Shown here one piece after another: positions 42,673 through 51,079 of a stretch of 64,000 nt of DNA. The stretch covers positions 1 through 64,000 of the forward strand of contig NZ_JSYG01000017.1 in NCBI RefSeq assembly GCF_000784735.1, written 5' to 3'. How positions within the stretch are numbered: the stretch's first letter is position 1; each line of letters opens with the position of its first letter. The DNA is from Dickeya undicola. GTDB lineage: Bacteria > Pseudomonadota > Gammaproteobacteria > Enterobacterales > Enterobacteriaceae. The translations under genes and the position numbers were made by a program. The notes under the pieces were generated by a model, which saw only the letters and a program-made list of their open reading frames with translations, was not told the DNA's origin and did not search any database.

Positions 42673-42819
42673 TCCGTCGGCGCCACTGCCGCTACACTGG
42701 ACAGCTTTCAGGCCAGCCTGTCTGAAAAAGCCCAGGCGGCCGGTGCTAAATCATTCCGCATCACCTCCGCTACCTCCGGTGAAAACCAGGTGCGCGGCGT
42801 GGCTGAACTGTACAACTAA
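42673..42819 (+). pseudogene. 3' fragment of a bhsA-like gene
   Basis: Forty-eight codons without a start, encoding SVGATAATLDSF and continuing to GENQVRGVAELYN, then stop. They match the C-terminal part of the intact bhsA-like gene at 50781-51032, with a three-residue deletion near the junction. The signal peptide and promoter are missing. It begins right after the PHP gene stop, so the locus was probably joined to a broken bhsA copy. The terminator that follows is also shared with the intact gene. Confidence 0.8.
42681..42819 (+). repeat. Left copy of a 139-bp direct repeat
   Basis: Matches 50894-51032 without gaps at an offset of 8213 bp, with about 17 mismatches counted by hand (about 88% identity). 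The pair flanks the EamA, ROK and importer 2 genes. Confidence 0.75.
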
Positions 42820-42858
42820 TCCCATCGATATTCGCTAACACCAGTATCACGCAACGCA

Positions 42859-42886
42859 ATGGCCGCCTTCGGGCGGCTTTGTTATT
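42859..42886 (+). terminator. GGCCGCC-TTCG-GGCGGC terminator, copy 1
   Basis: A hairpin with a tetraloop-like TTC-G turn followed by TTTGTTATTT. Nearly the same hairpin occurs at 43978 and 51080. Confidence 0.75.
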
Positions 42887-42927
42887 TGAGCCGTCGTTCG
42901 CTATTTTTCTTTGTAGCCAATAGGTGG

Positions 42928-42954
42928 CCTGCAACTTGAAGTGTGACGGGTATA
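42928..42954. repeat. Partial palindromic repeat arm (27-nt core)
   Basis: A single arm CCTGCAACTTGAAGTGTGAC followed by GGGTATA. The same core is at 55027-55053 and, reversed and slightly diverged, in the ERIC-like repeat at 20527-20688. Here the second arm is missing, which marks a junction just before the AT-rich EamA gene. Confidence 0.6.
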
Positions 42955-43038
42955 TTTCTGGTTGAAGACAAATTCCCGGTTAAAGACAATAATGAACAAC
43001 TCACCGGTGTGAGGCTCTTATTTTCTACAGGATTTAAT

Positions 43039-43974
43039 ATGCATACAGCAAATAATCACATATGGATAATGGTTATTTTTTCCGTATTTTTCTGGGGTAG
43101 TAACTTTAATGTGATTGCGGAGCTGGACGCCAATTTGCCGCCGATCATCTCGTCTATGATTCGATTTGTTATTGCATCAGTTATTTTTTCACTGACCTTT
43201 TTCTTTTTTAGAGGAAAGAATATTGCGCTGACAATAAAGGATATGCTGTCGTTCGCAGTGTTGGGTTTTCTCGGGGTTTTTTGTTTTAACTATACAATAT
43301 TTGTGGGAATGAAATCGACATCAGCGATTAATGGGGCGCTAATTATGGCAAATATGCCGTTAGCGAGTATTCTTTTTTCCCGGCTATTGCTAAATGTTAA
43401 AGTCACATTACTTCAATATATCGGATTGATGCTTGGGTTGTTCGGTGTATTTTTGGTTATCGCCAAAGGGAATGTGGCTGCTCTGCGGTATAACAGCGGG
43501 GATATCTGGTTGGCTGTGTCTTGCGTCTGTGGTGGGTTATACGCCGTGCTGACGAAAAAGTTGATTGCACATGTTCCACCCGTGCAGGCAACCCGTTGGA
43601 CAATTTTATTCGGCACCGCGTTTATGTTGGTGTCGGCGGCGCTGACGCAGGATATCAATTACGATTACCTGTCGATATCCCGGCTTTCCTATACGTTGTT
43701 GGCTTATATGGCTATTGCTGGAACGGTGCTGGCCTATTATTTCTGGGTGAAAGGATGCCAGCAACTGGGGCCGGAAAAAGCTTCGGTGACGACCAACCTG
43801 ATGCCGGTTTTCACACTGGTCATCAGCTTTATGATGGGGAAATCCATTGAGTCAGTGCAAATAACGGGGATGGTGGTGATCATCATCGGGGTACTCATGG
43901 GCACCGGTTATATTGGGACTATCCGGTCTGTTTCATCCGGGAAAGCGGTAGCTCAGCCGAAGGTGTCCGAGTGA
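43039..43974 (+). CDS. EamA-family (DMT superfamily) transporter
   Basis: A 311-aa inner-membrane protein with ten membrane segments made of two EamA repeats (about residues 7-140 and 150-295). It shows FFWGSNFNVI in TM1 and YYFWVKGCQQLGPEKAS in the second half. Such proteins often export amino acids or metabolites, but substrate cannot be predicted. ATG 43039 with a CAGGA site was chosen; the frame is open from 42943. Base composition is clearly more AT-rich than its neighbours, with many ATT/TTT/TTA codons, suggesting separate acquisition. Confidence 0.87.
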   Translation: MHTANNHIWIMVIFSVFFWGSNFNVIAELDANLPPIISSMIRFVIASVIFSLTFFFFRGKNIALTIKDMLSFAVLGFLGVFCFNYTIFVGMKSTSAINGALIMANMPLASILFSRLLLNVKVTLLQYIGLMLGLFGVFLVIAKGNVAALRYNSGDIWLAVSCVCGGLYAVLTKKLIAHVPPVQATRWTILFGTAFMLVSAALTQDINYDYLSISRLSYTLLAYMAIAGTVLAYYFWVKGCQQLGPEKASVTTNLMPVFTLVISFMMGKSIESVQITGMVVIIIGVLMGTGYIGTIRSVSSGKAVAQPKVSE

Positions 43975-43977
43975 GTA

Positions 43978-44008
43978 ATGGCCGCCTTCGGGCGGCTTTG
44001 TTGTTTTT
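43978..44008. terminator. GGCCGCC-TTCG-GGCGGC terminator, copy 2
   Basis: Directly after the EamA stop and before the convergent ROK gene stop. Same hairpin as at 42859 and 51080, followed by TTTGTTGTTTTT. Confidence 0.8.
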
Positions 44009-45110
44009 AGCATTGGTGAAGCGCCAGCGCGGCCGCACCGAAGGCGGCGCTGTTTTGTGTCGGTAGCGTCGAGAGGCGCAGTGGTGGGAGCGTCAGTGGT
44101 GCGTCGTCGTCCTGCGTCGGTGTCTGAGCCATGACGGCGGCCTGCAATCCGGCCATGAACGGTGCAGGCAGTGTGCCGCCGAGGTAGAGGCTGGGCGGGT
44201 CGAGCAGGGCGGTGACGGTATAGAGCAGCCGGTACAGTTCGCCTGCGGCGCGTTGAATCCACCGCTCTGCGGCGGGTGAGGTCACCAGTGTCTGCCAGTT
44301 CGCATCGGCGGCGGTGGCGGGCAGCGGCTCACCTGCCGCTTGCAGGCAGGCGTGTAGATCGTCAAACGACGGGCGTGATTGCGCGCGGGTACGCAGCGCG
44401 CCAATCTCCCCAGCGTTGCCTTGCCTGCCCCGATGCAGTTCGCCATTGAGGATCAACGCACCGCCAATGCCCTTGCCGATATACAGGTAAAAAAAGCTGT
44501 CGTCCGGGGTGGCGGACCCAAAATGCAGCTCGCCGATGGCGGCGCAGTTGGCGTCGTTTTCCACCAGCACCGGGCAGCCGAGCCGGTCGCTGAGTTGTCG
44601 GGCGATATCCACCCCGCGCCAGGCCGCCAGACCGGGGGCGATCCACACTGGCATGGCACCGCCGTCGAAGCGGGCGGGTAACGCCAGGCTGACGGCCAGC
44701 AGCCGCTCGCGTGCCTGCGGTTGAGTGCTAAGCAGGGTGTGGATGGCGTCGGTCAGCGTATCCGCCACGGAATCGACAACCCGGAAATCGCCGCGCAGCG
44801 TGGTTTCCGCCACGCACCGCCCGGCGTAATCCATCAGGATCAGGCAAATCAGGTCATATTCCGCGTACACCCCCAGCACATAACCCGCGTGCGCCGCTGG
44901 TCGCAGGTTGATTTGCGGCGGACCGCGCCGCCCCTGCGCCCGGTCGCTCTCTTCCAACAAACCTACGTTGAGCATATCCCGCGTCATCATGCTGACGGCG
45001 GCGGTGGTCAGGCCGCTGGCGGCGGCCAGCGCGCTGCGCGACAAGCTGCCCGAACGGCGCAGCAATCCCAGCAGTTTGCGGTGGGTGGCAGTGAGTTCTC
45101 GCTTTTCCAT
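44007..45110 (-). CDS. ROK-family transcriptional regulator
   Basis: A 367-aa NagC/Mlc-type regulator. The N-terminus (residues 1-70) is a winged helix-turn-helix (RSGSLSRSALAAASGLTTAAV), followed by a sugar-kinase fold with VENDANCAAIGELHFG and GKGIGGALILNGELHRG. The Cys-rich zinc motif normal for ROK proteins (C-x-C-G-x2-G-C) is absent after GNAGEIGALR. A sugar-type effector is expected. ATG 45110 was chosen; a TTG at 45158 is weaker. It is divergent from importer 2 across a perfect palindrome and probably represses it. Confidence 0.86.
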   Translation of the reverse strand: MEKRELTATHRKLLGLLRRSGSLSRSALAAASGLTTAAVSMMTRDMLNVGLLEESDRAQGRRGPPQINLRPAAHAGYVLGVYAEYDLICLILMDYAGRCVAETTLRGDFRVVDSVADTLTDAIHTLLSTQPQARERLLAVSLALPARFDGGAMPVWIAPGLAAWRGVDIARQLSDRLGCPVLVENDANCAAIGELHFGSATPDDSFFYLYIGKGIGGALILNGELHRGRQGNAGEIGALRTRAQSRPSFDDLHACLQAAGEPLPATAADANWQTLVTSPAAERWIQRAAGELYRLLYTVTALLDPPSLYLGGTLPAPFMAGLQAAVMAQTPTQDDDAPLTLPPLRLSTLPTQNSAAFGAAALALHQC

Positions 45111-45160
45111 CGGTATCCGTTGTCCCGGTTCTGTCCGGTTTCCTTCACACGTCTGCAATA

Positions 45161-45179
45161 TAATTAAGTTACTTAATTA
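45161..45179. promoter_or_regulatory. Perfect 19-bp palindrome, candidate ROK operator
   Basis: TAATTAAGT-T-ACTTAATTA is a perfect palindrome with 9-bp arms in the 100-bp gap between the ROK gene and the importer 2 binding protein, 32 nt before the latter's start. ROK repressors such as Mlc and NagC bind AT-rich palindromes, so this is a likely shared operator. Confidence 0.7.
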
Positions 45180-45210
45180 ATTCGTCAACCTCAATAACAG
45201 GACGGTGCCC

Positions 45211-46581
45211 GTGCGTAAACTTCTTTCGTTATCCCTGTCGGCGTTACTGGTGAGCGGGCTGATAGCCCACGCGGCGGTGGCGGATGTCATCAAACTCAAG
45301 CTTTGGACCCTGAATGACCGCAATGCGCCGATGCGCATCGTCAACATTGAGGAGGCGGCTGGGGTGCTCAACCAGCAGTTCGCCGCAGCGGGGGTCGATC
45401 GCAAAATCGTTATCGATACCCATGCCAGCGCGGTGCAGGGCTGGGACGATTTGGCGCTGGATACGCTGAAAGCCTTTGGCGTTAATCAGGGGCCGGACAT
45501 TGTGTTGCTGCCGCACGAGTGGATCGGCGAATTTGCCCGCAACGGTTACGCCATGCCGATGGACGGGCAGATCAAGGCGAATCCGTGGGTGTACGCCGAT
45601 ATCCTGCCGATGTTGTGGGAGGCGATGAAGTATCAGGGCAAGGTGTACGGCGTGCCGCAGGATGCCGAAATCCGCATGTTTTTCTATAACAAGGACATGC
45701 TGCGCAAGATTGGCAAAGACGAAACGTTTATCGATAGCCTGCCCGCCCGCGTGGACAGTGGCGAGTTCACTATGGATGACCTGACGGCGCTGGCGAAAGA
45801 GGTGGTAGACCATCACGTTGCGCCTATTGGTATGCTGCATCGCCCGAATGTCGGCATCGATTATCTGATGGTGTTCGCCGCCTGTGGCGCGAAGTTCATG
45901 GATGAGAAAACCGGCAAGTTGTTGTTTGCGAAGAAAGAAGTTGAGGCCGCGCTGAGCTGGTACGCCCGCAATGTGGCGGCGGGGGTGACGCCGACCGATA
46001 ACACCGCCATGAGCTGGGACAGCATCCAGACCGCGTTCAAGCAGGAAAAAGCCTTCCTGTTCCATCAGGGCATTTGGGCAATGGCCTGGCAGGTTAACGA
46101 TAGCTTTGGCCCGGCGTGGCCTGCTGATAAAGCGGGGTACACCCACAAAATCGGCTGGATAGCGGCACCGGCTTTGGTGAAAGGCGGCAAGCCCGCCAAC
46201 CTGTCACACCCTATCGCCTACGTGGTCAGCAACAAGAGTCAGTACAAGGATCTGGCCGCACAGTTGGTGGCTATCGCCAGCCTGCCGTACTACAACAACC
46301 GCCACGCTGTCAGTTCCTACCATACCGCTATCAGTCATGCCCAGGCTGCAATGCCGCAATACACCGACAATTGGGCGTTAAGCGAGGCCGGTAAAATGAT
46401 GAAAAACATTACTTTTGTGCCGAATCACGCCCGCTTTGGCGACTATAACCGGGTGCTGTTCAAAGGCTTGCAGGCGGTGGAAACCAAGCGCATGACCCCA
46501 GCACAGGCGGTGGACTTTATCGCCGACGAGCTGGAAACCCAATTGGGCAAGGACGTGGAAATCGTGGATAGCCTGCAATGA
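45211..46581 (+). CDS. Periplasmic solute-binding protein of importer 2
   Basis: Extracellular solute-binding protein, 456 aa. The signal peptide MRKLLSLSLSALLVSGLIAH ends near AAVADV; the mature domain has KLKLWTLNDRNAP and YGVPQDAEIRMFFYNKD, typical of the MalE-like family 1. GTG 45211, 8 nt after AGGA, was preferred over GTG 45205, which is too close to it. First gene of importer 2; permease, permease, ATPase and hydrolase follow. It differs strongly from the binding protein of importer 1, so the two systems likely bind different ligands. Confidence 0.88.
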   Translation: MRKLLSLSLSALLVSGLIAHAAVADVIKLKLWTLNDRNAPMRIVNIEEAAGVLNQQFAAAGVDRKIVIDTHASAVQGWDDLALDTLKAFGVNQGPDIVLLPHEWIGEFARNGYAMPMDGQIKANPWVYADILPMLWEAMKYQGKVYGVPQDAEIRMFFYNKDMLRKIGKDETFIDSLPARVDSGEFTMDDLTALAKEVVDHHVAPIGMLHRPNVGIDYLMVFAACGAKFMDEKTGKLLFAKKEVEAALSWYARNVAAGVTPTDNTAMSWDSIQTAFKQEKAFLFHQGIWAMAWQVNDSFGPAWPADKAGYTHKIGWIAAPALVKGGKPANLSHPIAYVVSNKSQYKDLAAQLVAIASLPYYNNRHAVSSYHTAISHAQAAMPQYTDNWALSEAGKMMKNITFVPNHARFGDYNRVLFKGLQAVETKRMTPAQAVDFIADELETQLGKDVEIVDSLQ

Positions 46582-46628
46582 GACACGGCCGGAGCCTGTG
46601 TCTCCGGCGCTGACGAACGAGGTCGCGT

Positions 46629-47546
46629 ATGTCTGTGACGTTCCCGAATCGCCCGACTGGCGTGCACCCTGCGCGCTGGCTGGCGCCTGCTATCTCGGTG
46701 CTGGCGGTGTTTTTTGTCGCGCCGATGCTGCTCAATCTGGTGATTGCCTTTAGCGATATGGGCAGCAATGTGCAGATCAGCACCTTGAGTACTGACAACC
46801 TGATGCGGTTGCTGGTGTCGGATAAGCGCCTGCCCGCTATCTTGCTGACCACGCTGGTGTACGTCGCCAGTACGCTGCTGCTGTTCAACCTCGGGTTAGG
46901 CATCGTGCTGGCGATTGCCACCACCGCGGTGCCGACCGCATTAGGGGTGTTGTTTCGCGGCATCTGGTTTTTGCCACGGATTTCACCGTCGGTACTGTAC
47001 GCGCTGTTGTGGATCTGGGCGGCAGACTCGTCACCCCATAGCCTGATCAATCAGGTGGTGGTCGGCGTGTTCGGGTTGCCGCCGCTCAATCTGCGTAACG
47101 ACCATCCCATGATACTGATTGTGGTGGCGAACGGCCTGGTGGGGGCATCGTTTGCGATGGTGATTCTCGCTTCTACCATTCGTGCCATTCCTGCCCACCT
47201 GTGGTACGCCGCGCGGGTGGACGGTGCTGGGGAGTGGTCGGTGATTCGTCATGTGGTGCTACCGGCGCTGAAAAGCCCTGTGTGCTTCATTGCGTTGTAT
47301 CAGGCACTGTCGCTGCTGGTGACCTACGAGTACATCCTGCTGATTACCGGTGGCGGCCCGGTGTACGACACCACCACCTACGCGCTCTACATTTACCGGC
47401 GCGCCTTCGAGTCCGGTGCTTATGGCTACGGTGCCATGCTGGCGCTGGGGCTGATGGTGTTCGGCGTGGCGCTGACGCTGTTGCAGTGGCGGATGATGAA
47501 CATGCGCGCACAGTTTACCCCTCCGCGAATTGAGGTGATGCGATGA
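46629..47546 (+). CDS. ABC importer permease (importer 2, MalF/UgpA-like)
   Basis: Carbohydrate-class permease, 305 aa, six membrane segments. The EAA loop is RAIPAHLWYAARVDGAGEW, then HVVLPALKSPV. The 3' end overlaps the next permease by 4 nt (ATGA), a clear coupling signal. It begins 47 nt after the binding-protein gene. Confidence 0.9.
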   Translation: MSVTFPNRPTGVHPARWLAPAISVLAVFFVAPMLLNLVIAFSDMGSNVQISTLSTDNLMRLLVSDKRLPAILLTTLVYVASTLLLFNLGLGIVLAIATTAVPTALGVLFRGIWFLPRISPSVLYALLWIWAADSSPHSLINQVVVGVFGLPPLNLRNDHPMILIVVANGLVGASFAMVILASTIRAIPAHLWYAARVDGAGEWSVIRHVVLPALKSPVCFIALYQALSLLVTYEYILLITGGGPVYDTTTYALYIYRRAFESGAYGYGAMLALGLMVFGVALTLLQWRMMNMRAQFTPPRIEVMR

Positions 47547-48586
47547 CGACGATGATTGCAGTTGACTGGGCGCGTCAGGCAGCGCGCTCGCGCTGGAACC
47601 GGGTGGGTTTTCTGGTGAGCGTGGTGCTGTTTCTGACGCTGGTATCGATACCGATAGTGACCCCGTATCTGTGGCTGCTGGCTATTTCGTTTACCCATCG
47701 GGATGGCAGCGAGTATCCGGTGTTGTGGCGGTTGCTGACGATCGCGGCGCTGGCGTATGGATTGCTGCTCGCCGTCGCCTGGCGGGTGCGTACCGAACCG
47801 CGCGCCCGACGTTTACGGTGGTTGGTCGGGCTGGCGGCGTTGCTGGTGTTCGGCTTGTGGGTTGCGCCATTGCTCACCTGGCACAACTACCGTTTTCTGT
47901 GGAACCCGGATGTGCAGTCCACCGGTATGCAGAACGGTATGTTGCCGTCTGTCTGGACCGCGCTTGGCAACTCGCTGTTGTTCGCCGCTGGTCACACGCT
48001 ACTGGTGACGTTGCTGGCGGTGCCTGCGGCTTATGCCTTGTCCCGGCTCGGTTTCCGACGGCGCGAAGGGGTGCTGAAGGTACTGCTGCTGTTGCACGCC
48101 TTTCCGGTGATGGCGCTGACGGTGGCGATCTTTATCCAGCTCTATTGGATGGGGCTGCTCAACAGCCTGTGGGGCGTAATGTTGGTGATGTGCGCGCTTG
48201 AGCTGCCGTTCGCCATCTTCGTAATGAAAAATTTTTTCGACGGCGTGTCGTGGGATATCGAAATGAGCGCGATTACCGACGGGGCCAGTCGCTTTCAGGC
48301 CTTCCGACTGGTGGTGCTGCCGCAGGTGACCGGCGGCATTATCGCCATCGCCACCTTTGCCTTTCTGCGCGGCTGGGAGGAGTACATTTTTGTGCGCACC
48401 CTGCTGATAGATAGCGGCAGGATGACCATGAGCCTGTACCTGTTCTGGGCATCGCAAGACAGCATGGGCGCGGATTCCGGGCTGATTGCCGCCGTGGGCG
48501 TCATCTACATCCTTCCGGTGCTGGCGCTGTACCTGTTAACCCAAAAATACCTGACGCAAATGAGCGTCGGTGGAATCAAAGGCTGA
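47543..48586 (+). CDS. ABC importer permease with extra membrane segments (importer 2, MalG-like)
   Basis: A 347-aa permease, about 60 aa longer than usual. Between the first membrane segment (residues 21-50) and the conserved core there is an insert (about 60-115) with two more hydrophobic stretches, LLTIAALAYGLLLAVAW and LVGLAALLVFGLWVAPLL. The core has an EAA-type loop (DGVSWDIEMSAITDGASRF, then VLPQVTGG). It overlaps the previous gene by 4 nt and ends 4 nt before the ATPase start. The insert's role is unknown. Confidence 0.88.
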   Translation: MTTMIAVDWARQAARSRWNRVGFLVSVVLFLTLVSIPIVTPYLWLLAISFTHRDGSEYPVLWRLLTIAALAYGLLLAVAWRVRTEPRARRLRWLVGLAALLVFGLWVAPLLTWHNYRFLWNPDVQSTGMQNGMLPSVWTALGNSLLFAAGHTLLVTLLAVPAAYALSRLGFRRREGVLKVLLLLHAFPVMALTVAIFIQLYWMGLLNSLWGVMLVMCALELPFAIFVMKNFFDGVSWDIEMSAITDGASRFQAFRLVVLPQVTGGIIAIATFAFLRGWEEYIFVRTLLIDSGRMTMSLYLFWASQDSMGADSGLIAAVGVIYILPVLALYLLTQKYLTQMSVGGIKG

Positions 48587-48590
48587 GATT

Positions 48591-49694
48591 ATGGCGGAAA
48601 TTGTGCTTGATGGCGTCACCAAAGCCTGGGGCGATACACCAGTGCTGCACCCGGTTAACCTGACGCTGGCTGACGGCGAATTTGTGGCGATCCTCGGGCC
48701 GTCTGGCTGCGGCAAATCTACCACGCTGTTTCTACTGGCTGGGCTGTATGCGCCGACGCAAGGGCATATCTTGTTCGACGGCCAGCGGGTGAACGGCGTG
48801 GATGCGCGCGACCGCAACGTTGGTGTGGTGTTCCAGTCTTACGCGCTGTACCCGCACCTGAACGTGTACGACAACATCGCGTTTCCGCTGCGTTTCAAGC
48901 CTGCTGAACGCGACGAGCGCGACCAGCGGGTACGGGACGCAGCAGCGCTGGTGCAGGTAACGGAATTGCTGGATCGCAAACCGGCGGCGCTGTCCGGCGG
49001 CCAGCAGCAGCGGGTGGCGCTGGCGCGAGCGTTGGTGAAGCGGCCGTCGCTGTTGCTGCTGGACGAGCCGTTGTCCAACCTTGACGCCACCTTGCGCATG
49101 ACGATGCGCACCGAGCTAAAAGCGATTCACGCCCGCTCGCGCGCCACCACGCTGATGGTGACGCACGATCAGCTGGAAGCCATGACGCTTGCCAACCGCA
49201 TTATTTGTATGAATCGGGGGCGGGTGGAGCAGATTGGCACCCCGCAACAGCTCTACCGCCAGCCCGCCAATACCTTTGTCGCCAGCTTTATCGGTTCGCC
49301 GCCTATCTGCCTGCTGCCGGGGCAGGCCAACGGCTATCAATTGACGGTGGGTGAGGCACGCTGGGGGCTGTCATCGACGTATCACGGCGCGCTGACGCTC
49401 GGCATCCGGCCGGAAGACGTCACCCTGACACCACCCGGCATCGGCCTGCTGCCTGGGCGCATCGAACACGTCGAGCCGATGGGGCGGGAAATCCTGTACC
49501 GCCTGTACACACCGCTCGGCCCGTTGCAGGCGCTGGTAGCCGGTTCAACAGCGCAGTACGACGCGGGAATGTCAGTTGGGGTGTCGCTGTCGGTGGATAC
49601 CCTGCTGTTGTTTGACGCCGACGGCAACCGACTGCCCGATGCAAGCGTCGTGCTGCCAGCCAATACGGTTTTCGCCTGCCGGACGGCAGGTTAA
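48591..49694 (+). CDS. ABC importer ATPase, MalK/UgpC-like
   Basis: Energises sugar-class importers. The 367-aa protein has Walker [10 protein letters not shown] (36-44), Q-loop [10 protein letters not shown], signature LSGGQ (134-138), Walker B LLLLDEP with E159, and H192 in VTHD. A C-terminal TOBE domain (about 235-367) is of the MalK/UgpC type. This is the only such ATPase in the window, so it may also serve importer 1. ATG 48591 gives the family start [13 protein letters not shown]. Confidence 0.92.
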   Translation: MAEIVLDGVTKAWGDTPVLHPVNLTLADGEFVAILGPSGCGKSTTLFLLAGLYAPTQGHILFDGQRVNGVDARDRNVGVVFQSYALYPHLNVYDNIAFPLRFKPAERDERDQRVRDAAALVQVTELLDRKPAALSGGQQQRVALARALVKRPSLLLLDEPLSNLDATLRMTMRTELKAIHARSRATTLMVTHDQLEAMTLANRIICMNRGRVEQIGTPQQLYRQPANTFVASFIGSPPICLLPGQANGYQLTVGEARWGLSSTYHGALTLGIRPEDVTLTPPGIGLLPGRIEHVEPMGREILYRLYTPLGPLQALVAGSTAQYDAGMSVGVSLSVDTLLLFDADGNRLPDASVVLPANTVFACRTAG

Positions 49695-49719
49695 CGTCCA
49701 CTTACCAACAGGTTGCCTT

Positions 49720-50583
49720 ATGCACATTGTCAGCTACAACATTCAGTACGGTCTTGGCCGCGATGGTCGCTACGATTTGGCTCGCATCGCGGATGAAGTG
49801 CGCGGTGCGGATATCATCTGTATGCAGGAAGTGGAACGCTTCTGGCAACGTTCCGGCATGACGGATCAACCAGCGGAGCTGGCAGCGCTACTGGGAGAAT
49901 ACCATTGGGTTTACGGTGCGAATCTGGACATGGATGCCAGCACCGTGGCGGCGGATGGCCGGGTCGTCAATCGTCGTCGCCAGTTCGGCACCCTCACGCT
50001 ATCCCGCTGGACGATTCTCTCCAGCCGCAATTTTCCGCTGCCGAAATTCGGCACCCTGACTCAACACTCTATTCAGCAAGGCGTGCTGGAAACGGTTGTC
50101 GACACCGGTGCCGGGGCGATCCGTGTCTATAACACCCACCTGAGTCACCTGTGCGCCGATACCCGGTTGCCGCAGGTGGAGGCGATGCTGGCATTGTTCG
50201 CCCGCGCTCCGGACGAAGGCGGTGCCTGGTGCGGCGGTCATCCTGACCCGGCTGCGGGCTGGACCGAGGGCCGGATGCCGTTGATGCCGCAGGAGATGAT
50301 CCTGATGGGTGACTTGAACTGCTTGCCAGACAGCGAGGAGTACAGCCGTCTGGTTGGGCCGGTGTCGCCGCATCACGGGCGGTTGGTGCGTCACCGTGGG
50401 TTGATGGATGCCTGGGTTGCCGCCGGTCAACCGGAGAGTAGCGGTTCCACCCACCCGAATGTCGGCGGCCGTATCGATCACTGCCTGCTGACGCCATCTC
50501 TGGGGTTGAGGGTACGCCGTTGCTGGGCGGATACCGAAAATCAGGGTTCCGATCACCACCCGCTGTGGGTCGAACTGCAATAA
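49720..50583 (+). CDS. Endonuclease/exonuclease/phosphatase-fold hydrolase
   Basis: A 287-aa EEP-superfamily metal-dependent phosphohydrolase, related in fold to phosphodiesterases and sphingomyelinases. Motifs are N7 (SYNIQYG), E37 (CMQEVER), NTHLSH, MGDLNCLPD and the C-terminal GSDHHPLW. No signal peptide, so it should act in the cytoplasm. It closes the importer 2 operon, 25 nt after the ATPase, and presumably cleaves the imported compound, perhaps a phosphodiester. ATG 49720 was chosen; the frame is open upstream inside the ATPase gene. Confidence 0.85.
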   Translation: MHIVSYNIQYGLGRDGRYDLARIADEVRGADIICMQEVERFWQRSGMTDQPAELAALLGEYHWVYGANLDMDASTVAADGRVVNRRRQFGTLTLSRWTILSSRNFPLPKFGTLTQHSIQQGVLETVVDTGAGAIRVYNTHLSHLCADTRLPQVEAMLALFARAPDEGGAWCGGHPDPAAGWTEGRMPLMPQEMILMGDLNCLPDSEEYSRLVGPVSPHHGRLVRHRGLMDAWVAAGQPESSGSTHPNVGGRIDHCLLTPSLGLRVRRCWADTENQGSDHHPLWVELQ

Positions 50584-50592
50584 CCGGCGCGT

Positions 50593-50624
50593 CTGTCACC
50601 CGCGGCGAGGTCTGCGGGTGACAG
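50593..50624 (+). terminator. Hairpin after importer 2 operon
   Basis: An 11-bp stem CTGTCACCCGC / GCGGGTGACAG, 9 nt after the hydrolase stop. The T-rich run starts about a dozen bases later, so it is only a probable terminator. Confidence 0.55.
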
Positions 50625-50780
50625 GCAATTGATGATTATTTTTTATTCATATTTTTTGAAAGATATCTGCAAATAAACCCGATTTTAACGTCGCGGCAAC
50701 AGGTCTATTATCACTTCCATCGAAAGCGAAGACGCTTTCACTAAAGAAACTAACCGAATTCAACGTGAAGGATATTGACC

Positions 50781-51032
50781 ATGAAAGCTATCAAAAATAT
50801 TGTTGCAGTTATCGCTCTGGCTACCGTTTCTTTCGGCACTTTTGCAGCAACTGAAGTACAGCAGTCCGCCAGCCTGTCCGTCGGCTCTGTCAGCGCCACT
50901 GCCGCTACGTTGGATGGTCTGCAAGCCAGCCTGTCTGAAAAAGCTCAGGCAGCCGGTGCCAAATCATTCCGCATCATCTCCGCCACTTCCGGTGAAAACC
51001 AGATGCGCGGCGTAGCTGAACTGTACAACTGA
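50781..51032 (+). CDS. BhsA/McbA/YdgH-family small secreted protein
   Basis: An 83-aa protein of the YdgH/BhsA/McbA (DUF1471) family, periplasmic or outer-membrane-associated stress and biofilm proteins. The signal peptide is MKAIKNIVAVIALATVSFG up to TFAA; the mature part contains SVSATAATLDGLQ and the family core GAKSFRIISATSGENQMRG with the terminal AELYN. ATG 50781 follows GAAGGA. The leader has a hairpin, GAAAGCG / CGCTTTC, at 50722-50739. A broken copy of its 3' half lies at 42673-42819. Confidence 0.9.
   Translation: MKAIKNIVAVIALATVSFGTFAATEVQQSASLSVGSVSATAATLDGLQASLSEKAQAAGAKSFRIISATSGENQMRGVAELYN
50894..51032 (+). repeat. Right copy of a 139-bp direct repeat
   Basis: Partner of 42681-42819, lying within the intact bhsA-like gene. 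See the left copy for the match count. Confidence 0.75.
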
Positions 51033-51079
51033 TAACCGGTTTGCCGTTATCATCAGCAACAATTATCTCTGTGTTCAAT

